A stretch of 60,000 nt of DNA, taken from Hydractinia symbiolongicarpus. Taxonomy: Eukaryota; Cnidaria; Hydrozoa; Anthoathecata; Hydractiniidae. The notes below the pieces were generated by a model. That model was not told where the DNA came from. It did no database searches and saw only the letters and a program-made list of their open reading frames with translations. Positions 48,013-59,850 of the stretch are shown in pieces. The stretch lies in NCBI RefSeq assembly GCF_029227915.1, contig NC_079876.1, forward strand, positions 10,976,001 through 11,036,000. Direction: 5' to 3'. A program made the position numbers and the translations under genes. Each line of letters starts with the position of its first letter. The stretch's first letter is position 1.

Positions 48013-50278
48013 ATCTTGGTGCTTCCGCTCAGCACAAGCTTATGCTTCTTCAGCGTAAGATACGTCATGATAAATCAGTCTTTAGAATCAGCTGTGACCT
48101 CAGAAAACTTAAATGCCGCCTACCGTTCGCTCAAAGAAGGGGTATTTTTATATTAAAATCAATCCAAATAATATTTATTTTTCAAAATTTTGACCAGTAT
48201 TTGGAAAACGAACATAATGTTAACCAAAATAATGCTATTTAAGTCTGAGGCTTCATTCCCCTTTAAGTTTGCTATGCAATTTAAAGTTGCACTTAAAATC
48301 TTTTAGGATTAAAGTTGCATGTTAACTTTTTTGTTTACTCTTGCACAACATTTTATAAGTATCCTGCAATCACAAGGAACAATGTTCCTTTTTTTGCAAC
48401 AGTTTTTTATTTGGGTTTATTCTGCCCAATATTAAGACACTGCCCAATCTTAGGACATAAAAATGCCCAGTATCACAAGATTGGGCAGGAGACCATGTTA
48501 GGGCCAACTTCAGACGCCTCTTAGATTTTAAATAAGGGGTGTGCCACATAAGCTCTGTTGTTTGCAAGATCCAACAAACATTCTCAAGCACATTAAAAAA
48601 ACAAATCATATTTGCGGTATTTACACAAAAAACATATTTGACGGTACTGTTGAATTGACACAGTAAAAAACGTAGCTAACATATTATAATTTAGAATTTC
48701 TACACAGTTTGTAGTAGGCAAATTTTAATAATAAAATGTATATAATATAAAGAATCAGATAAATCATATTCAACCATTATCATTAGTTAGCTGGCTTGTA
48801 GCTACCTTCATTGAATGAGATGTTTAGTTAGCTATAGCTACAGTAAGCTAATACGGTTGCATAGTTTACATGGTATAATTTCTTGGCCTCTTGATTTGCT
48901 AAGAAAAGTATAAGTTTAAGTTTCTTTTAAAAGGTACAGTCTAAAATTTTCATTGTTATCTTTGTCTTCCTCAATTGTTCTAAGATTGGACATGTATGTC
49001 CATAGATTGGGTAGTCACTGTCAGAAGATTGGCCTGGAGTGTCTTAAGACAGGGTCATTCCAAGACTGGGCAGAAGGTTCATGTTTCACAGATTTTTCAT
49101 AACTCACGATCACTTTTTTAAATATCTGCCCCTAATGTATAGCAGGAAAGTCATTTCTGTTATCATACCAACATACTTCATTGCTGAGAGTTTAGTTGCT
49201 TACCTATAGATGAAAGGTCTCTCCTTTTTTGCTCATTCTCCCTTTCAAGTTTTTTAATTTCAACGAAGAAGTGATCAGAGTCAGTATAACTTCTCACAGT
49301 CAGAGAAAACAGCAAATATCATAAACTAATTAGGCTATTAGCCAAATTAGGAGAGAAATTCCTAACCAACTTTGCTATGCTAACCTAATTAGGCTATGAA
49401 AAATTTTTAAAAGCAAAAAAGCACTGTTAACGCACTATCTGCATCTTTATTTCACTCTCTTTGTGCAGCCAAATTTCAAAACTTCGATATTCGAAAAAAT
49501 ATTTTGCGCATAGTCTAATTAGCTTATGCAGTTCCTTAATGTAATTTTGTTTTCTTGCTTACATGAAATCTTGAAAACTAATCTTGCAGAATTGTTCAAA
49601 TTGTTTATTTACTGAAAGTAATCTCGATGAAATTTTTCTAAGTGTCGATTTGTGAAAATATAAAACCAAAAATTTTGTTTTTAACATAACAAAAAAAAAT
49701 TCACATTATTTTCACTTATTAAAGTCAAAGTTGGACATAAAAGCATTTTGTGGACAAAATTTTACAGTTTTTTTTTCTAGGCAGCACGTCAGTAAACATT
49801 TCGAACAACAATTTTTAAATTGTTTTGTCAAATGATCTTCTCAAGGAAATTCTTTTTGACCAAGAAAAATCACTGGACAATTTCATTTGCCTGAAAAAGC
49901 ACCAAGATGGTAACTCTCTGAATAAAAAAATTAAAAACTAGTATATTTCATCCCTTGTGTCAACTTATTTTTTGGAATTTTAAATATTTTTTTCACCAAA
50001 TACAATTTACGATAGAGGCAAAACCATTCCAAGGAAAATTTAAAGTCCAACCTACCCCACCAAGTCAAATTAGCATCCAATTCTGAAATCACAAATGTGT
50101 AAAATGTGAGTTTTAAAGACTTCCAAAACTACCCTCACTTGGAAAAAAAATATTCGAGGCACCCACAAAGTCAACTCAACTACTATTTTAAAACTACAGT
50201 CAGTAAGCCTGGCTAATGTTATTTTCACAGATGTTGTTTAAAAATAAGGTACACTCAATAACTGGAGACACAGGATAT
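48013..50278. other. About 2.3 kb without genes; TGCCCAAT motif cluster
   Basis: No coding exon recognised. 48420-48495 has tandem TGCCCAATNTTANGACA units and an inverse AGATTGGGCAGG; relatives of the inverse occur at 48980-49070 (AAGATTGGAC, AGATTGGGTAG, AAGACTGGGCAGAAG). They may be the ends of an old inverted-repeat element of about 640 bp. At 49325-49400 CTAATTAGGCTAT is repeated. Confidence 0.4.
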
Positions 50279-50284
50279 ATACCA

Positions 50285-51263
50285 CAGTCTTTTTCAGGAA
50301 TATTTGAGGTGTGCGATGATTCGCACGTGTAAATCAGGTAAGGCGTGCAATGTAAAGCGCACGTGCAAAGAATGTTACGCATACGACACAGGCTCTGAGG
50401 TTATTTTTGTTGCGCATCCATTTTGCGCTAGAAAAGTGGACAACGTTTTAAACTGTGAACCCCAAACACGATGATCAAGCATCTACTGGTATAGCAACTC
50501 TCTCAATCTGAACTTCTTTTTCTACATGTCCGAAATAGTATGCATGACTATACTGTCATTTTTATATTTATTGTTTACTTTTCAGGTCATCACAAGCAAA
50601 TAGGCAAAAATATGCTTTGTTTTCAAGTTAAAAAAAATCTTTATCCACATGGCTTAAAACTTCAAAAAAATTTACACCGCACATGGGTTTCGTTTTTACA
50701 GGCATAAAGAAAAAATCCATTAAATTCGGACCTGAAGAAATTATCCACAATTAAATCCATGATAAAATGTCTATTCTGCCTGTAAGTGCAGTTTTGCATA
50801 CTTGCTTCATCCGTGCTCCATCGGCGTTCACCTCCGCATTAGTTAAAAACCGCATGGCTGGATTTCTTGTGCAAGACCTGGTTACCAACGACAAAGGGGC
50901 CAGGCAAAAGATATTTATGTCTACGTAGTTCTTTTAACTAAGTCAGGAGTCGGTGAATTAGCTAGGATGGTCAGGTTGGCTATGAATAGGCTTGCTCATG
51001 GATTAAATGGACCAGGACTATTCAATAATTTCTGAGATCTAAAAGTGTCCAACCATGATGGAAATCTATCGGACGTTTTGTCTGACGAGTCTCCAAAGAT
51101 TCTTTCGAGGGCTGCCATCGCACACTAAAAAATGGATTTTAAAGGTTGATTTTGAAAACTCAATATTTATTTTTCAGGTGTGCGACTAATCACACACCTG
51201 AAACAATTTGGGAGTGTGCCAAGGCGTGCGCGTGCGATCGCATGCCTCTCCTGAAAAAGACTG
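50285..51263. mobile_element. 979-bp non-autonomous DNA transposon with 15-bp inverted ends
   Basis: Left end CAGTCTTTTTCAGGA, right end TCCTGAAAAAGACTG, a perfect 15-bp inversion. It is flanked by ATACCA on both sides (50279-50284 and 51264-51269), a 6-bp target duplication. Inside both ends lie GTGCG-rich hairpins: GTGCGATGATTCGCAC on the left, GTGTGCGACTAATCACAC and GCGTGCGATCGCATGC on the right. There is no transposase; the open frame at 51146-51388 crosses the right end and is not a gene. The superfamily is not recognised. Confidence 0.8.
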
Positions 51264-51796
51264 ATACCAGCAACATCACCAATTTTGGTAAACAGCTTGA
51301 AATTTCACGTTTTTCTGGAACAAGTCAGCAGCCAGCCAACTTTGAAAATGATATAAGTAGATCATTTTCAAAGCTAGCTAAAACCTAGCTCATTCAACAC
51401 CAATAATAATAAATAAAAACATTAAAACGGCCCAATGATCCATGCTATTATCCCATATTATGACCAAATGTTAACAATCTGTATGACAAATTAATTTTGC
51501 AAATACTTCAAGTAAACAAACCATATCTGCACTACTTTCGCTACAAACTAAACATTTACTCATAACTAACCTTGTTTTCATGTTATTCGGTAATTTGGTA
51601 TGCATATTCCGCGGAACGAAACTTTTGATGTTTTAGGAAGAAATTAACAACACAAATTAACTGCAGTGAAAATTTTTCACTGTATATAGTTAGATAATTA
51701 TGGTCAAACTCTTATAAAATTTAAAAACTTTAAATTACAATAAATCCTGTTCTAATAATCTTTTGGTATTCAAAATTTCCGTGTATTAAAATATAA

Positions 51797-51881
51797 CATG
51801 TTTAAAATATATAATGTGTATTTTGTTAAGTTAAAACGTTTTAATTTAACAAAAAGTACACATATATATATTTTAAACATG
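51797..51881. repeat. 85-bp near-perfect inverted repeat (hairpin)
   Basis: Arms start with CATGTTTAAAATATAT and end with ATATATTTTAAACATG, meeting at AAAACGTTTT near 51837. Few mismatches and essentially no spacer. Extruded DNA or RNA would form a long AT-rich stem. It may be a tiny palindromic MITE. Confidence 0.8.
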
Positions 51882-52130
51882 TCGTATTAATATACATTTA
51901 CTATGGCAAAAAAGTGGCTAGCTAGCTAGCTACTCAAAATTTGCCATGTTATATAATTTTTGCTGATAAATCCAAATATGCCACTCATTTTTCTCAAAAG
52001 TTCCTTGTTTTCTTTTTCAAAATTTGATAATGTTAACCCGAATCCGAGAACAGTTAGCTAGCTGGATTTATTGATGTATATTGTATATATATAGCTAGCT
52101 ACATGTCATATGAAATCAAGCACTATCGTG

Positions 52131-52485
52131 GCGCCGTAGATTAGTGGTTATAGCTCTCGTACTCTGTGCGGGAGACCGGGGTTCGATTCCTCTTGACGGC
52201 GATTCAACATGGGCGAGTGAATGTTACCATAGCCCCAGGTTAACCCAAGCCATGTGAGGAAAATTGGGAAGATGGCACACTGTGTGGGCCGTTGGATGTT
52301 GCCGGGAGTTGTCTAGTAGAGCGCGGGCTCTAATTGGGTCTGCGTAGCTCAAAATGAGCATTAAATACTCTAGGACTCTCCATCTACGCCATGGCCCCTC
52401 CTGGAAATAATAGACAGTGTATATCCCTCGATATTTGTAAGGCTAGCCATGTAAAATATGCACATCTATCTATCTATCTATGGAT
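52131..52485 (+). repeat. tRNA-derived SINE, family 2, with (ATCT)n tail
   Basis: Head GGCGCCGTAGATTAGTGG (A box) to GGTTCGATTCC (B box) with CGCCGT/ACGGCG able to pair as an acceptor stem. A body of about 250 bp follows, ending in an (ATCT)n tail at 52466-52481. A stretch at 52346-52377 matches the body of SINE family 1. One copy in the window. Confidence 0.75.
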
Positions 52486-52899
52486 CGAATGATAAAAACA
52501 GCGCTGGGTACTGCACAAAAGAAAGATTATCTCTGGTAAACGGTAAGATATAAACGACTAAAATAATACATCTAAAAAGAGTATCATGTCCTCCCTTTAG
52601 AATTTCTGGCCGCTGCTGTACAACTTATAGCCAGCTCCTAGCTAGCTACTGTACTGCACACAGTGATCAACGCCATACACTTCTCTCAGCAAAATATTTT
52701 TGAGCTTACTTATCCGACTCAAGTATATATTAGTAGTTATCGAGTTAAATATGCGGGGAAGAAATGACTGCGGCAAATCGGGGACAAAAATGTTTAGCGC
52801 GAGAAGCGTACAGCCTCGTTCCCAGGAGTTCCCTTCTTTTCGAAATTGCACTCCAGCAGCGAACAAACTTGTTAGCCCCCAAGTAAGCGCTAGCGGCAG

Positions 52900-54015
52900 C
52901 AGACCCTTAAATCAAAAAAGGAACCAGGTAAATGGTTTTAAAAATCGACTCAAAAACGTATACTATAATGACGTTTTGCAGGACTTTCAAGAGCGGCTAA
53001 AACAACTTTGAAAAACCCTAAAAAACTGGTTCCTGATATGTCAGGCAATGCTACCTCGATAAAACAAGTAGTCAAAAACGATGGTACGGAAACTTCTCAC
53101 CCAAAAAAAAATTTCCAATACATTAAATTCATTTTTTGTCAGTGTTAGTGCCAAACTAGCCTCAAAATTTTCTCTGACACTTCTACACGATTTTCGATGG
53201 GCTCCTATTAAGACCAAAAGTGTCGAAAAAGTAATTAGTTCACTGAAACTTAATGAAGCTACAGGCTTGGACGAGATTAGTTCACGACTGCTAAAAGCAG
53301 GTTCGTCAGTTTCAATTATTTATCAAGTCTTTTCAACAAATCTTTATTCACTGGTTATGTACCTAAATGTTGGAAGACTAAAAGGGTCTCGCCTATTTTT
53401 AGAAGTGGCAATAAAACAGATCCTACTAATTACCGACCTATCTCCATTGTGCCAATTCCTATGAAGTTTTTTTTTTAAAAAAGTGCATGAGCAAATATCT
53501 CATTTTATTTCTGAGCACAACTTCCTAAATTCGAAAACTCTTTTCTGTAGAAACTGCAGTAGCCGATGTCTCTGATATTATTCTTACTGAGCTCGACCAA
53601 CAAAACTTTGTTTGTGCTGTGCTCATAGACCTTAAAAAAGCTTATGACACTGTTGATCATAAAACTTTGTTAAAAAACTATGGTGTTTTGGCATCAGAGC
53701 TGCTGCCTTTGACTGGTTCGAGTCCTACTTAAAAGGGCGAACAGAACTCTTGTAAACGACACAAGATCAGATCTGCTTAAGACACCCTGCGCTTTCTTTT
53801 GTATATTGATGACTTATAATCTGTCATCAATTCAAACTACCACCACCTATATACAGATGATACAATAATTATTTTGTCCCATAAAAACCTGAATATCCTT
53901 GTCTCCCAGGTCGAGTTATAACTTTCGCGAATCGACCTCTGGCTGAGTAATAACAAAATGACTATTAATAAGGACAAAACTAAAAGAATCTTTTTCGGCA
54001 ACAACAAAATAAGAA
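52900..54015 (+). mobile_element. Decayed LINE (CR1/L2/jockey-like) reverse transcriptase
   Basis: Fragments on the plus strand in shifting frames: VEKVISSLKLNEATGLDEISSRLLKAG (53215-53300), then CWKTKRVSPIFRSGNKTDPT and NYRPISIVPI (53370-53460), LIDLKKAYDTVDHKTLL (motif A, 53625-53670), IRAAAFDWFESYLKGR, ADDTIILFSHKN (53855-53890) and LWLSNNKMTINKDKTK. Motif B and its surroundings are missing (gap near 53755-53800). Different family from the LINE at 10783-13258. It ends abruptly at a minisatellite. Confidence 0.8.
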
Positions 54016-54025
54016 TAACTTGGTT

Positions 54026-54355
54026 TGCGTGTTGTACGTGTACAGAGTGCTGTGCGTGTCCAGAGTGCTGTGCGTGTCTAGAGTGATGTACGTGTCCAGA
54101 GTGATGTACGTGTCCAGAGTGCTGTGCGCGTCCAGAGTGATGTACGTGTCCAGAGTGATGTACGTGTCCAGAGTGATGTACGTGTCCAGAGTGCTGTGCG
54201 CGTCCAGAGTGCTGTGCGCGTCTAGAGTGATGTACGTGTCCAGAGTGCTGTGCGCGTCCAGTGTCTAGAGTGATGTACGTGTCCAGAGTGATGTACGTGT
54301 CCAGAGTGCTGTGCGCGTCCAGAGGGATGTACGTGTCCAGAGTGCTGCAGTATCT
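54026..54355. repeat. 18-bp minisatellite (TGTACGTGTCCAGAGTGA)
   Basis: About 18 units, two interleaved types: TGTACGTGTCCAGAGTG(A) and TGTGCGCGTCCAGAGTG(C). The 18-bp period gives an open frame 'SRVMYV SRVLCA' that is not a gene. Directly follows the LINE relic. Confidence 0.95.
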
Positions 54356-55530
54356 AGGATCTTAATTTTTTTACGTACACACGTGTTTACATGGCTTGTG
54401 GTGCCATGTTCAGGATGTTATTAAAAACAAAGCAGTTATGTTATGTCCCTTTCCCCGTCTAAAATACCTGGGAAGAAAAGCCACTCTCACAGTGTCAGTT
54501 TTGCAGAAAAAGAAGTAGTTTTATCTTTTCGACTGATGTCATGAAATGGGGCACTACAAAGTAGAAGTAAACCACCTATGACAAGTTGCCACGAAAGCAG
54601 CATTCGTGCAGGCGAGTTTAAGGCGAGTTTAAAAAACTAAGCGCGCAAAAAAGACAACCATAATCGCTTCACAATTTCGTGGATATTTTCGACACGCGCA
54701 AATGAAAATAGGTAAATTTCAAATTTAGAAGTAAAATGATCATTTTTTTACCGCAAGCACCAAAAAAAATTTAAGATTTTGACGTCACCTTCAACATGCA
54801 TGCTTGTTTGATTATCATGCCAATTTTCATTTCATCGAAGTTAGGTTTTAGTCAATTTTTGGACCAGTTTGGCCAATCATTTTGTCACAACATGATGTTT
54901 TTTTTGTTCAGGACGGTAACGAGTTCCAGTTCACTAAGTCGAAACCAGCGCTTTATACAAACGAGGCATATTAAAAAGTGAGGTTACAAAGAAGATCTTA
55001 TCATAACTGCAGAAGCATGTTTTAAAAAAGTACTCCCTCGTGGCGTGATTTACCAATTAAGCAGGACACAGAGAATAATGATTGTGTAAAAATTTATATA
55101 TTTACATTCGAATACAGAAACACAATTTTTTTTACAATATGCTAATTACAAAATTTAACGGCTATAAAATATACACAACTTCGTATAAAAGTGTTTTAAT
55201 TTTTCACTTAAATAATGTTGAAATCACGTGACTAACTAGATTTACAACTTATGCTAATTGTGCTGTGCGATTTGTTTTAAATAAAAAATGACGTGTTTTT
55301 CACATGTACAACTTCACACAGCTTGGGTATAGCTAAGCGGTAAGCCTGAAAAATGAGTAGGAAGATTTTTAAAACAATTGATTGATAAAATTAAAATATA
55401 CCCTAAGGAATATATTATAACCTCTACCGCTAACTGAAATTCGCGGAACTAATTTTCGCGGATATACGAATCAGGGATCAGAAAATCCCTTGTTCAAATA
55501 AAAAATAAGCAATCTAACTTAAGAAACATT
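54356..55530. other. Downstream of TRPML, no gene seen
   Basis: AT-rich, no conserved peptide. At 55438-55465 CGCGGAACTAATTTTCGCGG resembles motifs at 19560 and 20400, suggesting a short transposon remnant. Confidence 0.35.
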
Positions 55531-55536
55531 TTTATT
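55531..55536 (-). terminator. Candidate polyadenylation signal of the TRPML gene
   Basis: AATAAA on the minus strand about 190 bp past the putative stop codon at 55728-55730. Position and motif fit; no transcript evidence. Confidence 0.4.
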
Positions 55537-55727
55537 GCGGAAAAAAATTGAAACATCGAAAAGTATTTGGTAAAATATTTGCTTATAAATGGAATGGAAG
55601 CTTTGCTGACAATAGTACCACAAAATGTTCAAGAAACAAAAACTCCGAAAAATAAAGTTGCCTCTCTAAAAGCCACATTCGAAATCATCCAGAAAGTGAT
55701 ACACGAACCGATCGTCAAAGAGTCTAC

Positions 55728-58700
55728 TTACGCATTTGGGTCATCGTCATCCCCCCTTTCCACACCACTGAAATTTTCCCCACCACGATGAGAACACATG
55801 TTGGTTCCATGTCGATGTTGTTGCTCTCCACCGGCGTGATATTCTTTTCCTTCCATGAACAATTCCATACGCGACTTTGGCGCGTGACCATAATCCTGTA
55901 GGAAGCAAAAAACTTTTTAAATGCCAAAAAAATTTTTCTAAAATACTTCCCCTAATTTACTAGCATCTATTTTATTGAGGTAGCCTTTAATTGAACTTGC
56001 TCATATCACAAAAGTGGACTATTATTTTTATCAGTCACACAATCAGTTACCAGAAAAACACATAAGAATAAAATCGAGATTTATTTTACTGAATAAGTTA
56101 TTCCTAGAAATCTTCCCACAACACAAATCTTGTTTGGCGATTTTAAATCAAAATTCGCTACTTATGCTAAAAATTAACCTAAAAGTCGTACATATATATC
56201 TTTGTGGGTTTCAAAGCTGAAGCGAGCCTTAATTTTCTAAATAGACAATGCACAGACGAGGGTGTCGAAAACATGTTTAAGCATGCGATGATATGTTATT
56301 TAAGTTTGACACACTGTGGTATCGCTTCACAAACTTGTGAAATAAAGGGAGTAAAAACACTGCATTGAAGCAACATAGAGAGACAAGATCACTTTACCCT
56401 GTACATGATCACAAGCTGGAACGAAAACATGTTTAAAATGAGAATTTACGAAGACTTAATTTACAAATGATCGAAATATATCCTCTTTTTTCCTTATAAA
56501 GCATAGTGTATTTTGAGCCCTCGATCGCCATTTTAAATGAGCAACAAACACGCATGCGCATTAGTAAACCCTTGTCTCGATGAAACCAACAGGAGAAATC
56601 ATATGGGGAAATTTTACTCCTGGTATACCGGGAGTAAAATTTGACGACACCTCATTTTTTCTAATCGATGACGTCATGAAATAATTATCATATTTTAAGT
56701 CAAAACTCTTGACTATATAAGATTTTTCAAAAAGCTCAAAAGAATCATGGATAACTTTTCAAGCTCTTTCATATGAAGCCAACTTGTTTTTTTTGTACAA
56801 ACTTTGTTGTTTGTTGCATGAAACAATAAATAAGAAAATAATCGAATTGAACAGCATTGAAAAAAAGGTACCTACCTATCAAATCTTGTAAAAAAATAAA
56901 TTAATAGAAACGAAATTATTGCAATTTTGAATAATTTTTAAAAAAGTAAAACACAGCAAGATATAACACGTTCCCTCTTCTTACCTTAATGCGTTCGTAT
57001 GTATCCGCCATTATACCGATGAATAAACTCAACACAACGAATATAAACAACGAGATGAATGTGTAGAGGTAGATTTTACTGAAGTACCAAATCAAACTAT
57101 CCGAATCATCCATCTCACTGAATGTTGTGAACATATCATCACCGTTAATGAGTGCAAATAAACACTCTGACGTCACGAAAAGATTGCGGAACTAGAATAA
57201 AAGAAATAGACCCGCTTCAAAAAACGATGAATTGTAAGAACTTTCCTTCTTTAATTAAATGCTTATAACAATTAGAAAATAATATCAAATTTAGTAATAC
57301 CAGCATTTTGTTTATAATGCTAGTCTGGGTTGAAATTGTATTTGGACGATTTGATGATAGTAAAAATATCGTTAGAGATACAGCTCGAAAATACTTTATC
57401 AAGCCACTTTCCAAAGCTCAAGCCGTGACTCTGGATACAATAGATTGTGTAATAAAGGATTCCAAGGGTCAGGGTTTTCGGGGGTTGATTTTATAGAGGA
57501 TTCACATTCGCATTGTCCAAGAAGAAGGAAGATGTCAATCTGTTAGGGGGAGAAGAAAAGGATGGGGAATGGTCTGTCCAAAGAAGCTGCATGAATTACG
57601 AACGCCCGGGAAGATCAGAATATATGGGACGGGCGAAACTGTGGATTTTTTATAAGCTAACGACTAGCCTATTTTAACGCAATTTTGATCAAAATGGCTG
57701 CAAAAATTGCTACTTTGAGTCAAGGATATAAAAAATGTAAATAATGTTCAAAATTTTCATCCCTTTTATTGACGTATTGAACGTTAAACAAACGAACGAA
57801 CGAACAAACAAACGAAAAAATAAAAACTGTTTCACACCTTTTCGTGGTAAGGACCAAACATAATCCATCCACACACGGTGAATCCCAAATAAATGAAAGA
57901 AACACAAAAGACAAATCGAATCATGGTGGGAAAGGCTGTCTTCAACGTCACCAGTAAAGTCTAAATAGAGATATCAGGAAAACCTTAACAGTTACATATA
58001 CTAACATAAAAACAGGGAGGAGCTCCAAATAATTTTTTTGTTGAAAAAGGCCTTCTGAAGCTTTTATAGAGAATAGCGATAGATAAAAATTTATACGCAA
58101 ACGACCAAAAGCTATTTTAACAGCCCAAGCCTCTACTTTACAACTGCTTTTTTTTTGAAATGTTCATATTCACTACTGAATACTCGTTTTCGCGTAATAC
58201 ATTATTAATCAAGGCTTACAGAATTCTCGTTGTTCATTCAAAATTCGTTAATTGGGACATACTGAACATTCTCGTTAATCAACACTCGTTGGCTGTTCAA
58301 CATTCGGTAATCCCGACATAACGAATGCTGATTGTCCGTTTTAACACTCGCTAATTGCGACATACTGAACACTCGTTGGCTGTTCAACACTCGTTAATCA
58401 CGACATACTGAACATATTGTTCTTTATTTGCAACTTAGTTCTCTAAACTTACATTATAACCTTGCATGAAGCCAAGATATCTTAAGATACCAATCCAAGA
58501 AAACAAAGCAGCCATTCCAAAGAACAGGCTGCACGAGGTGTATAATTCTGGTCGCTCCTAGAACGATAGATGCATCATGAGGTTTCTTTAGCTTAAAATT
58601 ATTGAAATATTAGACACGAAACGAAAAATCTTTAAAAAAATTAACAGATAGAAATTTAATCTAAAAATACTAAGTAAATTTTTTTTTTCAAGCGATATCT

Positions 58701-59307
58701 TAATAGACAACTTTGTAGGCCATGTTTCATTAAAAAAACTACAACCCTAATAAATAAAAAATAAATAAAAAACAAAGAAACACCTACCAGCCAATCCACG
58801 AGTAGTTTTATGATTGAACCACAAGTCGAACAGATATCAGACAAAGTAATTAGCATTAACCAAAAACTTAAAAAGTTTAACCGATCCGAAAGAGTAAAGC
58901 GCTCATGACGAAATTCAGTGAAAAACTTTCCAACATCCTATAAAATAAAATATAACAATACAACAAAATAAAAAGTTACAGCAGTAGACTCCATATTTGA
59001 TTCCCATTTCAGTCTCAAAGGTTGCTAAGCATAACATTTAGATTTTAGAGGCAAGTTCTGAGGCACAGTTGCAAAACGTTCCAAATCTTTCCAGCCTGAT
59101 CAGTTGTTGAGCGGTTTCTTGGTACTCAGCCTTTCACCCCTTACTTTATAAAGAAATAATGTGTATTTAACAACAACAACAATAAAAACAACAAGAAGGA
59201 GGAGAAGAATGAGAAGGAGGAGGAGAAGCAACAACAACAACAGCAACAACAACAAAAACAATAACAACAACAACGAGAAGAAGGAGAAGAATGAGAAGGA
59301 GGAGGAG

Positions 59308-59355
<48 letters not shown>

Positions 59356-59631
59356 AAACAATAAAACAAACAATAGTACCTTATAAAGAAATAATGTGTA
59401 ATCGACAACAGCAAGAAGTAGAAGGAGAAGGAGAAGAAATAACAACAACAAACAACAACAACAAACAATAGTACGACAGTAAGACAACAGTCATAAAAGT
59501 AAATTAGATACTAACCTGGGACAATTTAAAATGTCTTTTAAAAGATCGCACGCAAAGTATAAAGGAGAACACGCATATTATTATGATAAACAGATCAAAA
59601 ACGGTCCAAAGTATTTTGGTCGAGTTATATT
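55728..59631 (-). CDS. Mucolipin (TRPML) cation channel, six C-terminal exons
   Basis: An endolysosomal TRP channel that releases Ca2+ and other cations from lysosomes. Exons on the minus strand: 59516-59631, 58788-58937, 58453-58557, 57838-57960, 56985-57191, 55728-55895, all GT-AG with matching phases. In order: the S2 region [21 protein letters not shown] and [11 protein letters not shown]3 ([19 protein letters not shown]), S4 ([17 protein letters not shown]), S5 ([20 protein letters not shown], then FGPYHEKFRN), the pore NGDDMFTTF, and S6 ([20 protein letters not shown]) followed by [18 protein letters not shown] is the TRPML selectivity filter. The frame ends at TAA 55728-55730, which overlaps a GTAAGT donor, so a further exon cannot be ruled out. 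The luminal domain lies mostly beyond 60000; a phase-compatible open stretch ending at a GTACTG donor near 59955 may be the previous exon. Confidence 0.94.
58205..58425. repeat. Degenerate minisatellite in a TRPML intron
   Basis: Repeated ACTCGTTAAT, GCGACATACTGAACA and CTCGTTGGCTGTTCAACA blocks over about 220 bp, with a basic unit of about 45-55 bp. Confidence 0.7.
59168..59470. repeat. (CAA)n and GAAGGA compound microsatellite in a TRPML intron
   Basis: Two blocks of purine-only AGAAGGAGGAGAAGAATGAG alternate with long CAA runs (59228-59270, 59308-59358). The A-rich strand is almost free of T, so frames on either strand are low complexity (poly-Gln/Asn, poly-Leu) and not coding. AAGAAATAATGTGTA occurs at both 59150 and 59388, indicating duplication of a larger block. 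Confidence 0.9.
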
Positions 59632-59704
59632 CTACAAGAAAGAACAACAAACCACTAACAATTAAGTTTGAAGTCAGGTAACACATGTTTCATGTTAGAC
59701 GGCG

Positions 59705-59850
59705 CAATTTTCATGAATTGAACGTACTTTGCGTATATTGAACGTATTGTGCAAAAATAAACGTATTTTGCATAAATTGAAGAAAATTTACATAAATTGA
59801 ACGTATTTTGCATAAATTGAAGGCAATTTGGATAAATTGAGCGTTTTTTT
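59705..59850. repeat. About 20-bp tandem repeat (CATAAATTGAACGTATTTTG)
   Basis: Seven or so imperfect units of CATAAATTGAACGTATTTTG and CATAAATTGAAGGCAATTTG, intronic in the TRPML gene. The open frame 'SIYAKYVQFM' across it is a by-product. Confidence 0.85.

Noticed and set aside
51146-51388. 80-codon plus-strand frame
   Set aside because: Crosses the right end of the 979-bp inverted-repeat element; no conserved content.
52131-52200. Functional tRNA gene
   Set aside because: Anticodon arm does not fold canonically and the sequence continues into a SINE body with a simple-repeat tail.
54020-54268. 82-codon repetitive frame SRVMYVSRVLCA
   Set aside because: Produced by the 18-bp minisatellite; any phase of a repeat with period divisible by three stays open.
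59100-59487. Poly-Leu, poly-Cys, poly-Gln/Asn frames on both strands
   Set aside because: Compound CAA/GAAGGA microsatellite inside a TRPML intron.
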